From an uncultured Bacteroidales bacterium (GTDB lineage Bacteria > Bacteroidota > Bacteroidia > Bacteroidales > UBA932), in assembly GCA_910585445.1 (NCBI GenBank), contig CAJUEK010000009.1, positions 1-64,000 on the forward strand: 64,000 nt of DNA, read 5' to 3'. This document shows positions 1-8,197 of this stretch, one piece after another. The first letter of the stretch is position 1. Each line of letters opens with the position of its first letter. Under the pieces are notes generated by a model. It saw nothing but the letters and a program-made list of their open reading frames with translations. It did not search any database and was not told where the DNA came from. The position numbers were made by a program, and so were the translations under genes.

Positions 1-50
1 ACTCCTGTCCTCTTGAGATCATCTCAACTGGACAGGAGTCTTTGTTTTTA
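1..50 (+). terminator. Rho-independent terminator of the gene upstream of the window
   Basis: A perfect 10-bp stem (1-10 with 30-39) encloses a second inverted repeat (13-19 with 21-27). The hairpin is followed by a T-rich stretch (41-49). This is a standard intrinsic terminator, so the window opens at the end of a plus-strand transcription unit that lies to the left. Confidence 0.8.
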
Positions 51-158
51 TTCCGTTCTCCCCATTGTGTTGCAGTGCACTTTAGGATTATATCTTGCTT
101 TATGCGGTTTGGAATCATATTTGAAATACTGTCCGGGACTAATAAAAAACGAACAGTT

Positions 159-593
159 ATGAACAAATTCTTATTTCCCCGTTATGCCAATGAACGCATA
201 TTTTCAGCGTTTCTGTTGGCTTTCAGAGTGCTTTTCGGAAGCCTGATGCTTTATCATGGACTTACGAAGATGCTTGATTATTCTTATTTGGTCGCCGGTT
301 ATGCGGACCCTATAGGAATAGGAAGCGAGGCAACGTTGATGCTTACGATTTTTGCAGAATTCTTCTGTTCAATATTCTTCATCACAGGCTGCCTGTTCCG
401 TATTTTCACAATTCCTATGATACTTGCGATGGCTGTGGCTTTCTTTGGAGTGCATCGCGCAAGTTTTGAACTTGGAGGTGAGCTTGCTTTTGTCTATATG
501 GTCGTGCTGATTATCATGTATGCCAGCGGTCCAGGACAATTCTCACTCGACCGTCTCATTGACAATTCCTGCAAAAGGAATCATCAGAAATAA
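159..593 (+). CDS. DoxX-family membrane protein
   Basis: This gene encodes 144 residues with four hydrophobic segments. The N-terminal part, with FRVLFGSLMLYHGLTKM, followed by GCLFRIFTIPMILAMAVAFF, is the pattern of DoxX/SURF4-like proteins. Members are small four-helix inner-membrane proteins linked in various bacteria to redox or thiosulfate metabolism; no substrate can be assigned here. The reading frame is open upstream to 42, but the ATG at 159 is preferred because the extra 39 residues look unlike protein and the usual N-terminus of the family starts just before the first helix. The gene sits alone between two terminators, so it is probably monocistronic. The family call is fairly secure and the role is unknown. 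Confidence 0.72.
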   Translation: MNKFLFPRYANERIFSAFLLAFRVLFGSLMLYHGLTKMLDYSYLVAGYADPIGIGSEATLMLTIFAEFFCSIFFITGCLFRIFTIPMILAMAVAFFGVHRASFELGGELAFVYMVVLIIMYASGPGQFSLDRLIDNSCKRNHQK

Positions 594-622
594 ATCCGGT
601 CATATCCGCCGGAAGTGAGAGA

Positions 623-659
623 GCGGGAACGGCATTATTATGTCGCTCCCGTTTTTTTT
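623..659 (+). terminator. Intrinsic terminator after the DoxX gene
   Basis: The arms 623-633 and 641-651 form an 11-position stem with one mismatch and a G-U pair. They are followed directly by eight T residues (652-659). It lies 30 bases after the DoxX-like stop codon. Confidence 0.8.
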
Positions 660-882
660 GTAAACGTACTGGTTCAAAAAAAATCCTTGTCTGATTTCAA
701 AATCGTGGCTCAACATAAGATTCAGATTTTTTTTGATTTTGTGCCGACCGGCATAAAGCATGAGTCACATGCCCTTTGACGTGTCTCTCGCGGCATGCTT
801 TGAGCAGTTGTCCGGAGTATTTTCAGGTTATGCAACCAGCCGTGGAACATAACAGTGTGATATTCAGTATTTTTCTGAAAAT

Positions 883-906
883 CGATTCCCCTGAACAGGG
901 GAATCG
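883..906. repeat. Perfect 10-bp hairpin in intergenic DNA
   Basis: CGATTCCCCT (883-892) and its exact reverse complement (897-906) are separated by the loop GAAC. The plus strand has no T-tract after it. On the minus strand it is followed by a weak ATTTTC. It could be a structured RNA element or a minus-strand terminator, but no minus-strand gene is visible upstream of it. Confidence 0.6.
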
Positions 907-1016
907 CATTCCTGCAAAAAAATGACAGACAGCTATTTATGCTCCACGAACTGTGTGGACATTTCGGGAAGCCTATTCATGCCACGCCTGATGAGACGCA
1001 TTGGAAAACAGAAAAA

Positions 1017-1094
1017 CGGTAAAAATATCGCGTGATTCTTAAACGGAATTATATTCCAGGACGATTCGGTAAAAATTTGGGCCGATTCTTAAAC
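1017..1094 (+). repeat. 28-bp imperfect direct repeat, 50-bp period
   Basis: Copies at 1017-1044 and 1067-1094 share CGGTAAAAAT at the left and GATTCTTAAAC at the right, with a variable centre. The period is exactly 50 bp, close to five helical turns, which would place bound proteins on the same face of DNA. They lie about 200-280 bp upstream of atpD. Confidence 0.65.
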
Positions 1095-1257
1095 CGTTTT
1101 TGATAGATGTACAGGTTTAATGTAAAATGAACCTCCCGGCCACACTATTCCGCTTGCTCCGTTTTGGCCTCTCCTGAAGTACGGGATGCGCATATCGCGA
1201 AGTACGGGAGACTCAGAAGTGTGCCGAAATGTCTTAAATATCTGTTCCATAGAACTA

Positions 1258-1265
1258 TATTTTTG
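1258..1265 (+). promoter_or_regulatory. Putative atp operon promoter, -7 element
   Basis: TATTTTTG matches the Bacteroidales TAnnTTTG -7 consensus. It lies 31 bases before the preferred atpD ATG. No clear -33 TTTG is present at the usual spacing. Confidence 0.5.
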
Positions 1266-1296
1266 CAGGACACCACTTTTTTATTATCTTCGCGCA

Positions 1297-2817
1297 ATGG
1301 GAATCAAAGGAAATATATCTCAGGTTATCGGCCCTGTAGTTGATGTTCATTTCGACTTGTCAGAAGACACACAGAGGCAGATTCCAGCTATTCATGAAGC
1401 ATTGTCCGTAAATCGCGGAAACGGCAGAAATCTTATACTTGAAGTCCAGCAGCACATTGGTGAGGATACCGTCAGGACGGTGGCCATGGATTCCACTGAC
1501 GGCCTCAGCCGGGGGATGGAAGTCATTTCAACAGGCTCTCCCATTATGATGCCTGTCGGCGGGCAGATCCGCGGGCGAGTGATGAATGTCACAGGAGAGG
1601 CCATTGACGGAATGAAGGAACTCCAGATGCATGGCGCTTTTCCGATACACCGGGAGCCTCCCCGCTTTGAGGATTTGGCGACTTCCCAGGAAGTGCTTTT
1701 CACCGGAATAAAGGTGATAGATTTGCTCGAGCCGTATCTCAAGGGAGGTAAAATCGGACTTTTCGGCGGTGCAGGAGTCGGCAAGACTGTCCTGATTAAG
1801 GAACTTATAAACAATATTGCAAAAAAGCATAACGGATTCTCTGTCTTTGCCGGAGTCGGTGAGCGTACCAGGGAAGGCAATGACCTGCTGCGTGAGATGA
1901 TAGAGTCCGGTGTAATCAATTATGGCGAGGAGTTTCTTCGCAGCATGGAGGAAGGGCATTGGGACCTGTCGAAAGTGGATTACGGCAAGGTCGCGGAATC
2001 CCAGGTTGCCATGGTTTTCGGGCAGATGAACGAGCCTCCTGGAGCGAGGTCTTCCGTTGCTCTTTCCGGACTTACACTTGCAGAGTCTTTCCGTGACAGT
2101 TCTGACGCAGGCGGTCCTAAGGACATCCTGTTCTTCATAGACAACATCTTCCGTTTCACGCAGGCCGGCTCTGAGGTCTCTGCGCTGCTCGGACGCATGC
2201 CTTCCGCAGTGGGATACCAGCCGACCCTGGCTACAGAGATGGGACAGATGCAGGAGAGAATCACATCTACGAAAAACGGCTCCATCACATCCGTACAGGC
2301 TGTGTATGTCCCTGCCGACGACCTTACAGACCCTGCTCCTGCCACGACTTTCAGCCACCTTGACGCCACTACGGTGCTCAGCCGCAAGATTGCCGAACTG
2401 GGAATATATCCGGCAGTTGACCCTCTTGAGTCAACTTCAAGGATTCTTGACCCGAATGTGGTCGGTGAGGACCACTATGCTACGGCTCAGAGGGTAAAGC
2501 AGATTCTTCAGAGGAACAAGGAACTTCAGGATATCATATCCATTCTCGGCATGGACGAGCTTTCGGACGAGGACAGGCTTACAGTCAACCGTGCACGCAA
2601 GGTGCAACGATTTCTGTCGCAGCCTTTCGCCGTTGCGGAGCAGTTTACCGGAGTGCCAGGCGTAATGGTTCCTATCGAGGATACCGTGCGCGGCTTCAAG
2701 ATGATTTTGGACGGGGAGGTCGATGACATTCCTGAGCAGGCTTTCCTTAATGTAGGCCCTATAGAGGAGGCGATAAGGAAAGGTGAAGAGATGTTGGCTT
2801 CAATGAATCGTGCGTAG
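1297..2817 (+). CDS. atpD: ATP synthase F1 subunit beta
   Basis: This is the catalytic beta subunit (506 residues) of the F1 sector, which makes or hydrolyses ATP on the cytoplasmic side. The P-loop GGAGVGKT ends near residue 164 with Lys163. ALSGLTLAESFRD and the later GRMPSAVGYQPTLATEMG stretch are typical beta motifs. The start is placed at ATG 1297 because the product then begins MGIKGNISQVIGPVVDV, the family N-terminus; the frame is open further upstream to 1186. In this operon atpD comes first, followed by atpC, as is usual in Bacteroides relatives and unlike the E. coli order. The stop TAG is followed at once by TG, so a GTG start of atpC would overlap by one base. Confidence 0.97.
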   Translation: MGIKGNISQVIGPVVDVHFDLSEDTQRQIPAIHEALSVNRGNGRNLILEVQQHIGEDTVRTVAMDSTDGLSRGMEVISTGSPIMMPVGGQIRGRVMNVTGEAIDGMKELQMHGAFPIHREPPRFEDLATSQEVLFTGIKVIDLLEPYLKGGKIGLFGGAGVGKTVLIKELINNIAKKHNGFSVFAGVGERTREGNDLLREMIESGVINYGEEFLRSMEEGHWDLSKVDYGKVAESQVAMVFGQMNEPPGARSSVALSGLTLAESFRDSSDAGGPKDILFFIDNIFRFTQAGSEVSALLGRMPSAVGYQPTLATEMGQMQERITSTKNGSITSVQAVYVPADDLTDPAPATTFSHLDATTVLSRKIAELGIYPAVDPLESTSRILDPNVVGEDHYATAQRVKQILQRNKELQDIISILGMDELSDEDRLTVNRARKVQRFLSQPFAVAEQFTGVPGVMVPIEDTVRGFKMILDGEVDDIPEQAFLNVGPIEEAIRKGEEMLASMNRA

Positions 2818-3071
2818 TGAAAGGGGCTGACAACATATTCATGGAGATACTCACGCCTGAAAAGGTCCTGATTGAGGCTCAGGTAAGCAAGGTTTCGCTG
2901 CCTGCCACAAAAGGACGCTTCATGGTTCTCAAGGGGCATGCTCCCCTTATATCTTCTTTGGAAGAGGGAGACGTGACCTATATGAGCGGAGGTGTCGGGG
3001 GAAGTGTCCATATAGTCTCAGGCTTTGTGGAAATCTGTGATGACAAGGTTACAATATGCGCGGAGCTATGA
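2817..3071 (+). CDS. atpC: ATP synthase F1 subunit epsilon, short form
   Basis: This is the central-stalk epsilon subunit, at most 84 residues. It contains only the N-terminal beta-sandwich (MEILTPEKVLIEAQ, then FMVLKGHAPLISSLEEG). The C-terminal two-helix domain that inhibits ATP hydrolysis in E. coli and Bacillus is absent, as is common in Bacteroidales. The start is uncertain. GTG at 2817 overlaps the atpD stop by one base, while ATG at 2841 gives a product starting MEILTPEK, which fits the family better. The end overlaps the atpB start in an ATGA junction. Confidence 0.88.
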   Translation: MKGADNIFMEILTPEKVLIEAQVSKVSLPATKGRFMVLKGHAPLISSLEEGDVTYMSGGVGGSVHIVSGFVEICDDKVTICAEL

Positions 3072-4132
3072 GAAGGCCGGGAATCATATCGCTTCTTCTT
3101 GCGCTCTTCCTTTGGTGTGCACCCATGCCGGCAGCGTTTGCCGAGGATGCAGATGAGGGCAGTGTGGATGTCGCGCACCTGCTGTTTTCACATATAGGTG
3201 ATTCATACGGATGGCACATTACGGACTGGAACGGGAGGCATGTCTCGATTCCCTTGCCTTGCATTGTGCGGGGAAGCGGTGGATGGCATGTGTTCATGTC
3301 ATCTGAAATCGGCCATGGACATGTCTATGAGGGCTTTTTCATTGCGGAGGAAGGGCCTTATGAAGGGAAGATTGTGGAGTTTGGCCCTGACGGTGAAATC
3401 ATCCGTCCGTTTGACATATCCATAACGAAGAACGTGTGCTCCCTGATGATTGCCAGTGCCCTGCTTCTTGCCCTTGTGCTGCTTTGCGCAAGATGGTACA
3501 GGAAACATGATGCCGAGAATGAGGCTCCGTCCGGGCTGGCTGCCGCCATGGAACCTCTGATAATGATGGTGAACGACTCTATCATAAAGGAGAATATCGG
3601 GAAGGATTACAGGAGGTATGCTCCGTATCTTCTGACGGTGTTTTTCTTCATATTGCTGAACAACTTGCTCGGTATCGTGCCGTTTTTTCCGGGTGGGGCC
3701 AATGTGACGGGCAACATTGCCGTTACGTTTGTGCTTGCGATGTGCACTTTCATTGCCGTGAATGTGTTCGGAAACAGGCATTATTGGAAAGAGGTACTGT
3801 GGCCAGATGTGCCGATGTTCCTGAAGTTCCCGATACCCATTATGCAGGTGATTGAGATTTTCGGGCTTATAGCCAAGCCCTTCTCGTTGATGGTCAGGCT
3901 GTTTGCCAATATACTTGCCGGGCATGCCATGATTCTCGGTCTTGTGTCGGTCATTTTCGTGACCGTGAAGCTCGGGCCGGTAATAAACGGGCCGATGACT
4001 TTCTTCACGATGCTTTTCGGGGTATTCATGGATTGTCTGGAACTGCTGGTGGCATTCATACAGGCATATGTGTTTACAATGCTCTCCGCCGTCTTCATAG
4101 GGATGTCGAGGCAGGAGGAGCATGCGGATTGA
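3068..4132 (+). CDS. atpB: ATP synthase F0 subunit a
   Basis: This is the membrane stator subunit (354 residues) that forms the proton half-channels against the c-ring. It starts with a signal-like hydrophobic segment ending in AFAEDADEG and has an extended N-terminal region of about 100 residues, as seen in other Bacteroidota. The membrane part follows from near residue 120. The essential Arg is in PFSLMVRLFANILAGH, and the conserved Gln is in VAFIQAYVFTMLSAVFIG near the C-terminus. The ATG at 3068 overlaps the atpC stop by four bases; an alternative ATG lies at 3056. It is followed by atpE after about 50 bases. Confidence 0.95.
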   Translation: MRRPGIISLLLALFLWCAPMPAAFAEDADEGSVDVAHLLFSHIGDSYGWHITDWNGRHVSIPLPCIVRGSGGWHVFMSSEIGHGHVYEGFFIAEEGPYEGKIVEFGPDGEIIRPFDISITKNVCSLMIASALLLALVLLCARWYRKHDAENEAPSGLAAAMEPLIMMVNDSIIKENIGKDYRRYAPYLLTVFFFILLNNLLGIVPFFPGGANVTGNIAVTFVLAMCTFIAVNVFGNRHYWKEVLWPDVPMFLKFPIPIMQVIEIFGLIAKPFSLMVRLFANILAGHAMILGLVSVIFVTVKLGPVINGPMTFFTMLFGVFMDCLELLVAFIQAYVFTMLSAVFIGMSRQEEHAD

Positions 4133-4183
4133 AAATATTATTTGGCCGTGAGTTTGGCGGCCGGAAACTAAATTTATAAAGTC

Positions 4184-4444
4184 ATGTTATTATCTACAGT
4201 TTTATTGCAGGCTGCCGGTGCGGCCATTTGGGGAAAAGTGGCAGGTGCCGCTGGTGCAGCTGTCGCAGCGATTGCAGCGGCATACGGAATCGGAAAAATC
4301 GGCCAGTCTGCCATGGAGGCCATTGCACGTCAGCCTGAGGCTGCCGGTAATGTCCGTACCAGCATGCTTATCATCGGTGCCCTTGTGGAGGGTGCATGTC
4401 TCTTTGCAATCATTGCCTGTCTGCTGGCCATTGTCGTAAAGTAG
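4184..4444 (+). CDS. atpE: ATP synthase F0 subunit c
   Basis: This is the ring-forming proteolipid, 86 residues, with two membrane helices joined by the polar loop ARQPEAAG. The ion-binding carboxylate is Glu69 in GALVEGACLF. The residue after it is Gly rather than the Ser/Thr of the Na+-binding motif, which points to proton coupling (inference from family knowledge). The first helix is unusually rich in Ala and Gly. It lies between atpB and atpF in the operon. Confidence 0.96.
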   Translation: MLLSTVLLQAAGAAIWGKVAGAAGAAVAAIAAAYGIGKIGQSAMEAIARQPEAAGNVRTSMLIIGALVEGACLFAIIACLLAIVVK

Positions 4445-4448
4445 TACG

Positions 4449-4949
4449 ATGAATCTGATGTTGCCTGACAGCGGTCTTCTGTTCTGGATGACCGTGATAT
4501 TCGCAATTGTCTTTTTCATCCTTTCCAAGTTCGGTTTCCCGGTTATAACGGGAATGGTTGAGAAGCGCACCAGCAGGATTGATGAGGCTCTCAAGTCCGC
4601 ACGTGAGGCGAAGGAGTCGCTGGCGGGTCTGGCAAAGGAACAGGAGGAGATGATGGAGCGGGCGCGTGCGGAGCACGCACGCATCCTTCAGGATGCGGCA
4701 GCTGAGCGTGACCGGCTTATTGCCGGTGCTCAGATGCAGGCCGCGGAGCAGGCTGGAAGGCTTTTGGAGGAGGCCCGTGAAAGAATACGTGAGGAGAAGG
4801 AGGCGGCTCTGAGGGATGTGCGCAGGGAGGTTGCCAGAATTTCGCTGGAAATCGCCGGGGAGGTCGTGAAGAAAGAGCTTGCTTCCGAAGAGGGACAGAA
4901 TGAATTTTTGGGAAAGATGCTTGAGGAGATTCCGAGGCTTAAGTCGTAG
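4449..4949 (+). CDS. atpF: ATP synthase F0 subunit b
   Basis: This peripheral-stalk subunit has 166 residues. A single N-terminal membrane helix (FWMTVIFAIVFFILSKFG) is followed by a long, charged, Ala/Glu/Arg-rich helix that would form the right-handed coiled coil of the b dimer. The C-terminal part, with VARISLEIAGEVVKKEL, is the delta-binding region. It starts four bases after atpE and ends eight bases before atpH, so the genes are translated from one message. Confidence 0.95.
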   Translation: MNLMLPDSGLLFWMTVIFAIVFFILSKFGFPVITGMVEKRTSRIDEALKSAREAKESLAGLAKEQEEMMERARAEHARILQDAAAERDRLIAGAQMQAAEQAGRLLEEARERIREEKEAALRDVRREVARISLEIAGEVVKKELASEEGQNEFLGKMLEEIPRLKS

Positions 4950-4957
4950 GACGTATT

Positions 4958-5512
4958 ATGAATACAGGAGTTATTGCTGCGAGATATGCCCGTGCTTTGT
5001 TGGGATATGCGGACCAGAGAGGTTCTGACTGCCGGATTTACGGACAGGCCGTGCGTCTTGTTGAATATATCCGTGGAGTCCCCATGCTTGGCGAGATGCT
5101 GCTGAAGCATCAGGCTCTTTCTTTTGACAAGAAGCTTTCCCTGATGGAGTCTGCTCTTGACGAGCCTTTGGATGAGGGCCTTGTGAAGTTTTTGGAACTT
5201 GTCCGCAAGAACGGCCGCATGGAGTACCTGCTGAGGATTATGCTGTCATTCATCAATATGTACCGCAAGGAGAGGAATATCCGTGCAGGGCATCTTGTGA
5301 CGGCGGTTCCTGTCGTCTGTCTTGCGGAAAAGATTGAGTCGCTGCTCAGTGAAAGGACTGGCTCCCATGTTGTCCTGGACCATAAGACAGACCCTTCCAT
5401 AATAGGCGGCTTTGTCTTTGAAATGGACGGATACCGGCTTGACGCAAGTGCAAAGGGCCGTCTTGACAGGCTCAGAAAAGAACTTGTTGAAGAGAACAGC
5501 CGTCTTGTCTGA
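4958..5512 (+). CDS. atpH: ATP synthase F1 subunit delta
   Basis: This 184-residue OSCP/delta-family subunit joins the peripheral stalk to the top of F1. The N-terminal helical domain begins GVIAARYARALLGYA. The C-terminal signature is DPSIIGGFVFEMDGYRLDAS, near residues 146-165, which matches the family pattern for this region. It sits between atpF and atpA; about 65 bases separate its stop from the atpA ATG. Confidence 0.94.
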   Translation: MNTGVIAARYARALLGYADQRGSDCRIYGQAVRLVEYIRGVPMLGEMLLKHQALSFDKKLSLMESALDEPLDEGLVKFLELVRKNGRMEYLLRIMLSFINMYRKERNIRAGHLVTAVPVVCLAEKIESLLSERTGSHVVLDHKTDPSIIGGFVFEMDGYRLDASAKGRLDRLRKELVEENSRLV

Positions 5513-5577
5513 GACGTGGTGTATGCCTTGCAGCATTGGCTGCGGGCTTTGTATGAATAGATTAACGATAAAGGATT

Positions 5578-7161
5578 ATGTCAGAACAGATACGCCCGAG
5601 TGAGATTTCGGATGTGCTGCTTGCCCAGCTCAGGGATATAGATGTGGGACTTCATTTTGAGGAAGTCGGAACTGTCCTGCAGGTCAGCGACGGAGTGGCC
5701 AGGATATACGGGCTGCTCAATGCCGAGGCCGGTGAGCTGCTGGAGTTTGAAGAGGGCGTCAAGGCCGTAGTGATGAATCTTGAGGAAGACAATGTCGGAG
5801 CGGTGTTGCTTGGGCCTACCGAAAAGGTAAAGGAAGGCATGAGAGTCAGGAGCACCGGGAAGATAGCCTCTATAGATGTGGGGGATGGCATTGTCGGAAG
5901 AGTCGTGAATCCTCTGGGCGAACCTCTGGACGGAAAAGGCCGCATTGAAGGTGAATTGTTCACGATGCCTCTTGAGAGGAAGGCTCCGGGCGTTATCTAC
6001 AGGCAGCCTGTGACAGAGCCTCTCCAGACCGGAATAAAGGCCATTGACGCCATGATTCCGATAGGAAGGGGACAGAGGGAACTTATCATCGGTGACCGCC
6101 AGACAGGAAAGACAGCCATAGCGATTGATGCCATATTGAATCAGCGTGAGGCCTATCTGGCAGGAGAGCCTGTATATTGCATTTATGTCGCCATAGGACA
6201 GAAAGGCTCTACTGTCGCCAATATTGTAAATACCCTTAAGGAGCGCGGAGCCATGGACTACACGGTCGTGGTGGCTGCTACAGCAGCTGATCCTGCGGCC
6301 CTTCAGTATTATGCTCCATTTGCAGGCGCAGCTGTCGGGGAGTATTTCCGTGATACGGGACGTCATGCGCTCGTGGTATATGATGACCTGTCGAAGCAGG
6401 CTGTGGCATATCGTGAGGTATCCCTCATTCTGCGCCGTCCTTCCGGCCGTGAAGCCTATCCGGGAGACATATTCTATCTGCATTCAAGACTTCTTGAGCG
6501 TGCGGCCAAGATTATTTCCCAGCAGGAGGTTGCCGAGAACATGAATGACCTTCCTGAGCCGCTGCGCGGAAAAGTAAGGGCAGGAGGCTCGCTCACTGCC
6601 TTGCCTATAATTGAGACCCAGGCGGGAGACGTGTCCGCATATATCCCGACCAATGTGATTTCGATTACTGACGGACAGATTTTCCTTGAGGCAGACCTTT
6701 TCAACCAGGGTTTCCGTCCGGCCGTGAATGTCGGAATATCGGTTTCCAGGGTCGGGGGAAGCGCCCAGATAAAGAGCATGAAGAAAGTTGCGGGAACCTT
6801 GAAGATTGACCAGGCACAGTATCGTGAGCTTGAGGCATTCTCCAAGTTCAGCAGTGACCTTGACCCGATTACGGCTATGGCTCTTGACAAAGGACGCAAG
6901 AACAACAGGCTTCTGGTGCAGCCCCAGTATTCCCCGGTGCCGGCCGGAGAACAGGTCGCTTTGCTGTATTGCGGAACGAAAGGGCTTTTGAAAGACCTTC
7001 CGATAGAGCTTGTCGATGATTTCAGTGTGGCTTTCCTCAGCAAGATGAGGGCTTTCCATAAGGATGATGTGCTGGTTCCGCTTTCGGAGGGCCGTGTTGA
7101 CCCTGAGATTTTCGGGATAATAGAAAAGGAAGCGGCCTCAATTGTTGCTGGAATGTTGTAG
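5578..7161 (+). CDS. atpA: ATP synthase F1 subunit alpha
   Basis: This is the regulatory nucleotide-binding alpha subunit, 527 residues, close to the usual length. The P-loop GDRQTGKT contains Lys178. VVYDDLSKQAVAYREVSLILRRPSGREAYPGD, within residues 260-300, is the highly conserved alpha segment (only part of it needs to be recognised for the call). It starts after a short leader following atpH and ends two bases before the atpG start. Confidence 0.97.
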   Translation: MSEQIRPSEISDVLLAQLRDIDVGLHFEEVGTVLQVSDGVARIYGLLNAEAGELLEFEEGVKAVVMNLEEDNVGAVLLGPTEKVKEGMRVRSTGKIASIDVGDGIVGRVVNPLGEPLDGKGRIEGELFTMPLERKAPGVIYRQPVTEPLQTGIKAIDAMIPIGRGQRELIIGDRQTGKTAIAIDAILNQREAYLAGEPVYCIYVAIGQKGSTVANIVNTLKERGAMDYTVVVAATAADPAALQYYAPFAGAAVGEYFRDTGRHALVVYDDLSKQAVAYREVSLILRRPSGREAYPGDIFYLHSRLLERAAKIISQQEVAENMNDLPEPLRGKVRAGGSLTALPIIETQAGDVSAYIPTNVISITDGQIFLEADLFNQGFRPAVNVGISVSRVGGSAQIKSMKKVAGTLKIDQAQYRELEAFSKFSSDLDPITAMALDKGRKNNRLLVQPQYSPVPAGEQVALLYCGTKGLLKDLPIELVDDFSVAFLSKMRAFHKDDVLVPLSEGRVDPEIFGIIEKEAASIVAGML

Positions 7162-7162
7162 T

Positions 7163-8101
7163 ATGGCTTCGCTGAAAGAGATAAAGACCAGGATTGCTTC
7201 CGTGAAGAACACGCTGAAGATGACTTCTGCCATGAAGATGGTGTCTTCGGCCAAGTTGCATCGTGCCCAGTCTGCGATAGGAGGCAAGCTGCAGTATGAA
7301 CTTAAGCTGCACAGGATTCTTGCGGGCATGCTGCAGGATGACGATATGCGCAAAGCCTTGCATGATGAACTGGGATTCGGTGCCCATGGAGACCATCATC
7401 CGCTTGTGCTGCAGGATGTTTCGCATGATGCCTTGCCGGCAAAGCCAGGAGTGCGCCGTGTGGCCATAGTCGCGTTTTCTTCAAATTCGTCTTTGTGCGG
7501 AGCATTCAATGCCAATGTGACAAAGTTGTTCAATAATACAGTGGGGGAGCTTGCGGAGCGCGGCTATGTTGCCGATGACATTGACGTATATGCTGTGGGG
7601 CGCAAGATTGCAGATGCCGCAAGGAAAGCCGGGCTGCTTCCAAAGGCGGAGTATCCCCAGATGGCGGACAAGCCGTCTTATGCCGGTGCTTCAGACCTTG
7701 CTTCGGATTTGGTGGACAGCTTTGCAGTAGGGGAGGTCTCACATATAATAATGGTCTATAACCATTTTGCTTCCACGGGCTCACAGCCTTCTGTCCGTGA
7801 GAACTATCTTCCGCTTGCACTGCATGAGTATGACGAAGATGCTGAGGCAGCGGACTATATACTCGAGCCTGACCCGATATCACTTGTGAAAAGTCTGCTT
7901 CCGAAGGTCCTGATGCTCAAGATGTATACGGTGATGCTGGATGCCAATGCAGCGGAGCATGCGGCCAGGACAGTCGCAATGCAGGTTGCATCTGACAATG
8001 CCAAGGATCTTATTGATGAGCTGACCTTGGCGTATAACAAGGGACGGCAGCAGCAGATTACCGCTGAGCTTCTGGATATCGTCGGCGGTACTATGGCTTG
8101 A
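7163..8101 (+). CDS. atpG: ATP synthase F1 subunit gamma
   Basis: This is the rotor shaft subunit, 312 residues. The N-terminus MASLKEIKTRIASVKNTLKMTSAMKMV and the C-terminal AMQVASDNAKDLIDELTLAYNKGRQ are the two gamma-family helices that form the coiled-coil shaft. The start at 7163 is set by homology; the frame is open for seven codons upstream into atpA. It is the last gene of the operon and converges on the DUF1015 gene. A region around residues 70-95 (DDDMRKALHDELGFGAHGDHHP) is a family-variable insertion. Confidence 0.95.
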   Translation: MASLKEIKTRIASVKNTLKMTSAMKMVSSAKLHRAQSAIGGKLQYELKLHRILAGMLQDDDMRKALHDELGFGAHGDHHPLVLQDVSHDALPAKPGVRRVAIVAFSSNSSLCGAFNANVTKLFNNTVGELAERGYVADDIDVYAVGRKIADAARKAGLLPKAEYPQMADKPSYAGASDLASDLVDSFAVGEVSHIIMVYNHFASTGSQPSVRENYLPLALHEYDEDAEAADYILEPDPISLVKSLLPKVLMLKMYTVMLDANAAEHAARTVAMQVASDNAKDLIDELTLAYNKGRQQQITAELLDIVGGTMA

Positions 8102-8142
8102 TGTTCTGAGGCAGGCAAGAACCGCAAATATATTATACAATT

Positions 8143-8170
8143 ACGGGTGTGCAGGAAAATGCACACCCGT
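8143..8170. terminator. Hairpin between convergent atpG and DUF1015 genes
   Basis: A perfect 10-bp stem, ACGGGTGTGC (8143-8152) with 8161-8170, has an 8-base loop. Neither strand has a strong T-tract after the stem, but its place between two convergent genes suggests a bidirectional transcription end. Confidence 0.55.
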
Positions 8171-8197
8171 ATTGCGTAAGTCTCAGAATCGGCTTGG

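Larger units (their letters stand above)
660..1257. other. Non-coding stretch upstream of the ATP synthase operon
   Basis: No convincing protein-coding frame or RNA gene was found here. It holds an AT-rich start, an 8-bp inverted repeat (755-762 with 794-801), a perfect 10-bp hairpin (883-906), two copies of a 28-bp imperfect repeat exactly 50 bp apart (1017-1044 and 1067-1094), and an 11-bp direct repeat (1176-1186 and 1199-1209). The density of repeats suggests regulatory DNA or the remains of a small repeat element. Confidence 0.6.

Noticed and set aside
3299..4123. 274-codon minus-strand open frame
   Set aside because: It lies fully antisense to atpB and its translation is His/Arg-rich without any family pattern; it is a shadow of the real gene.
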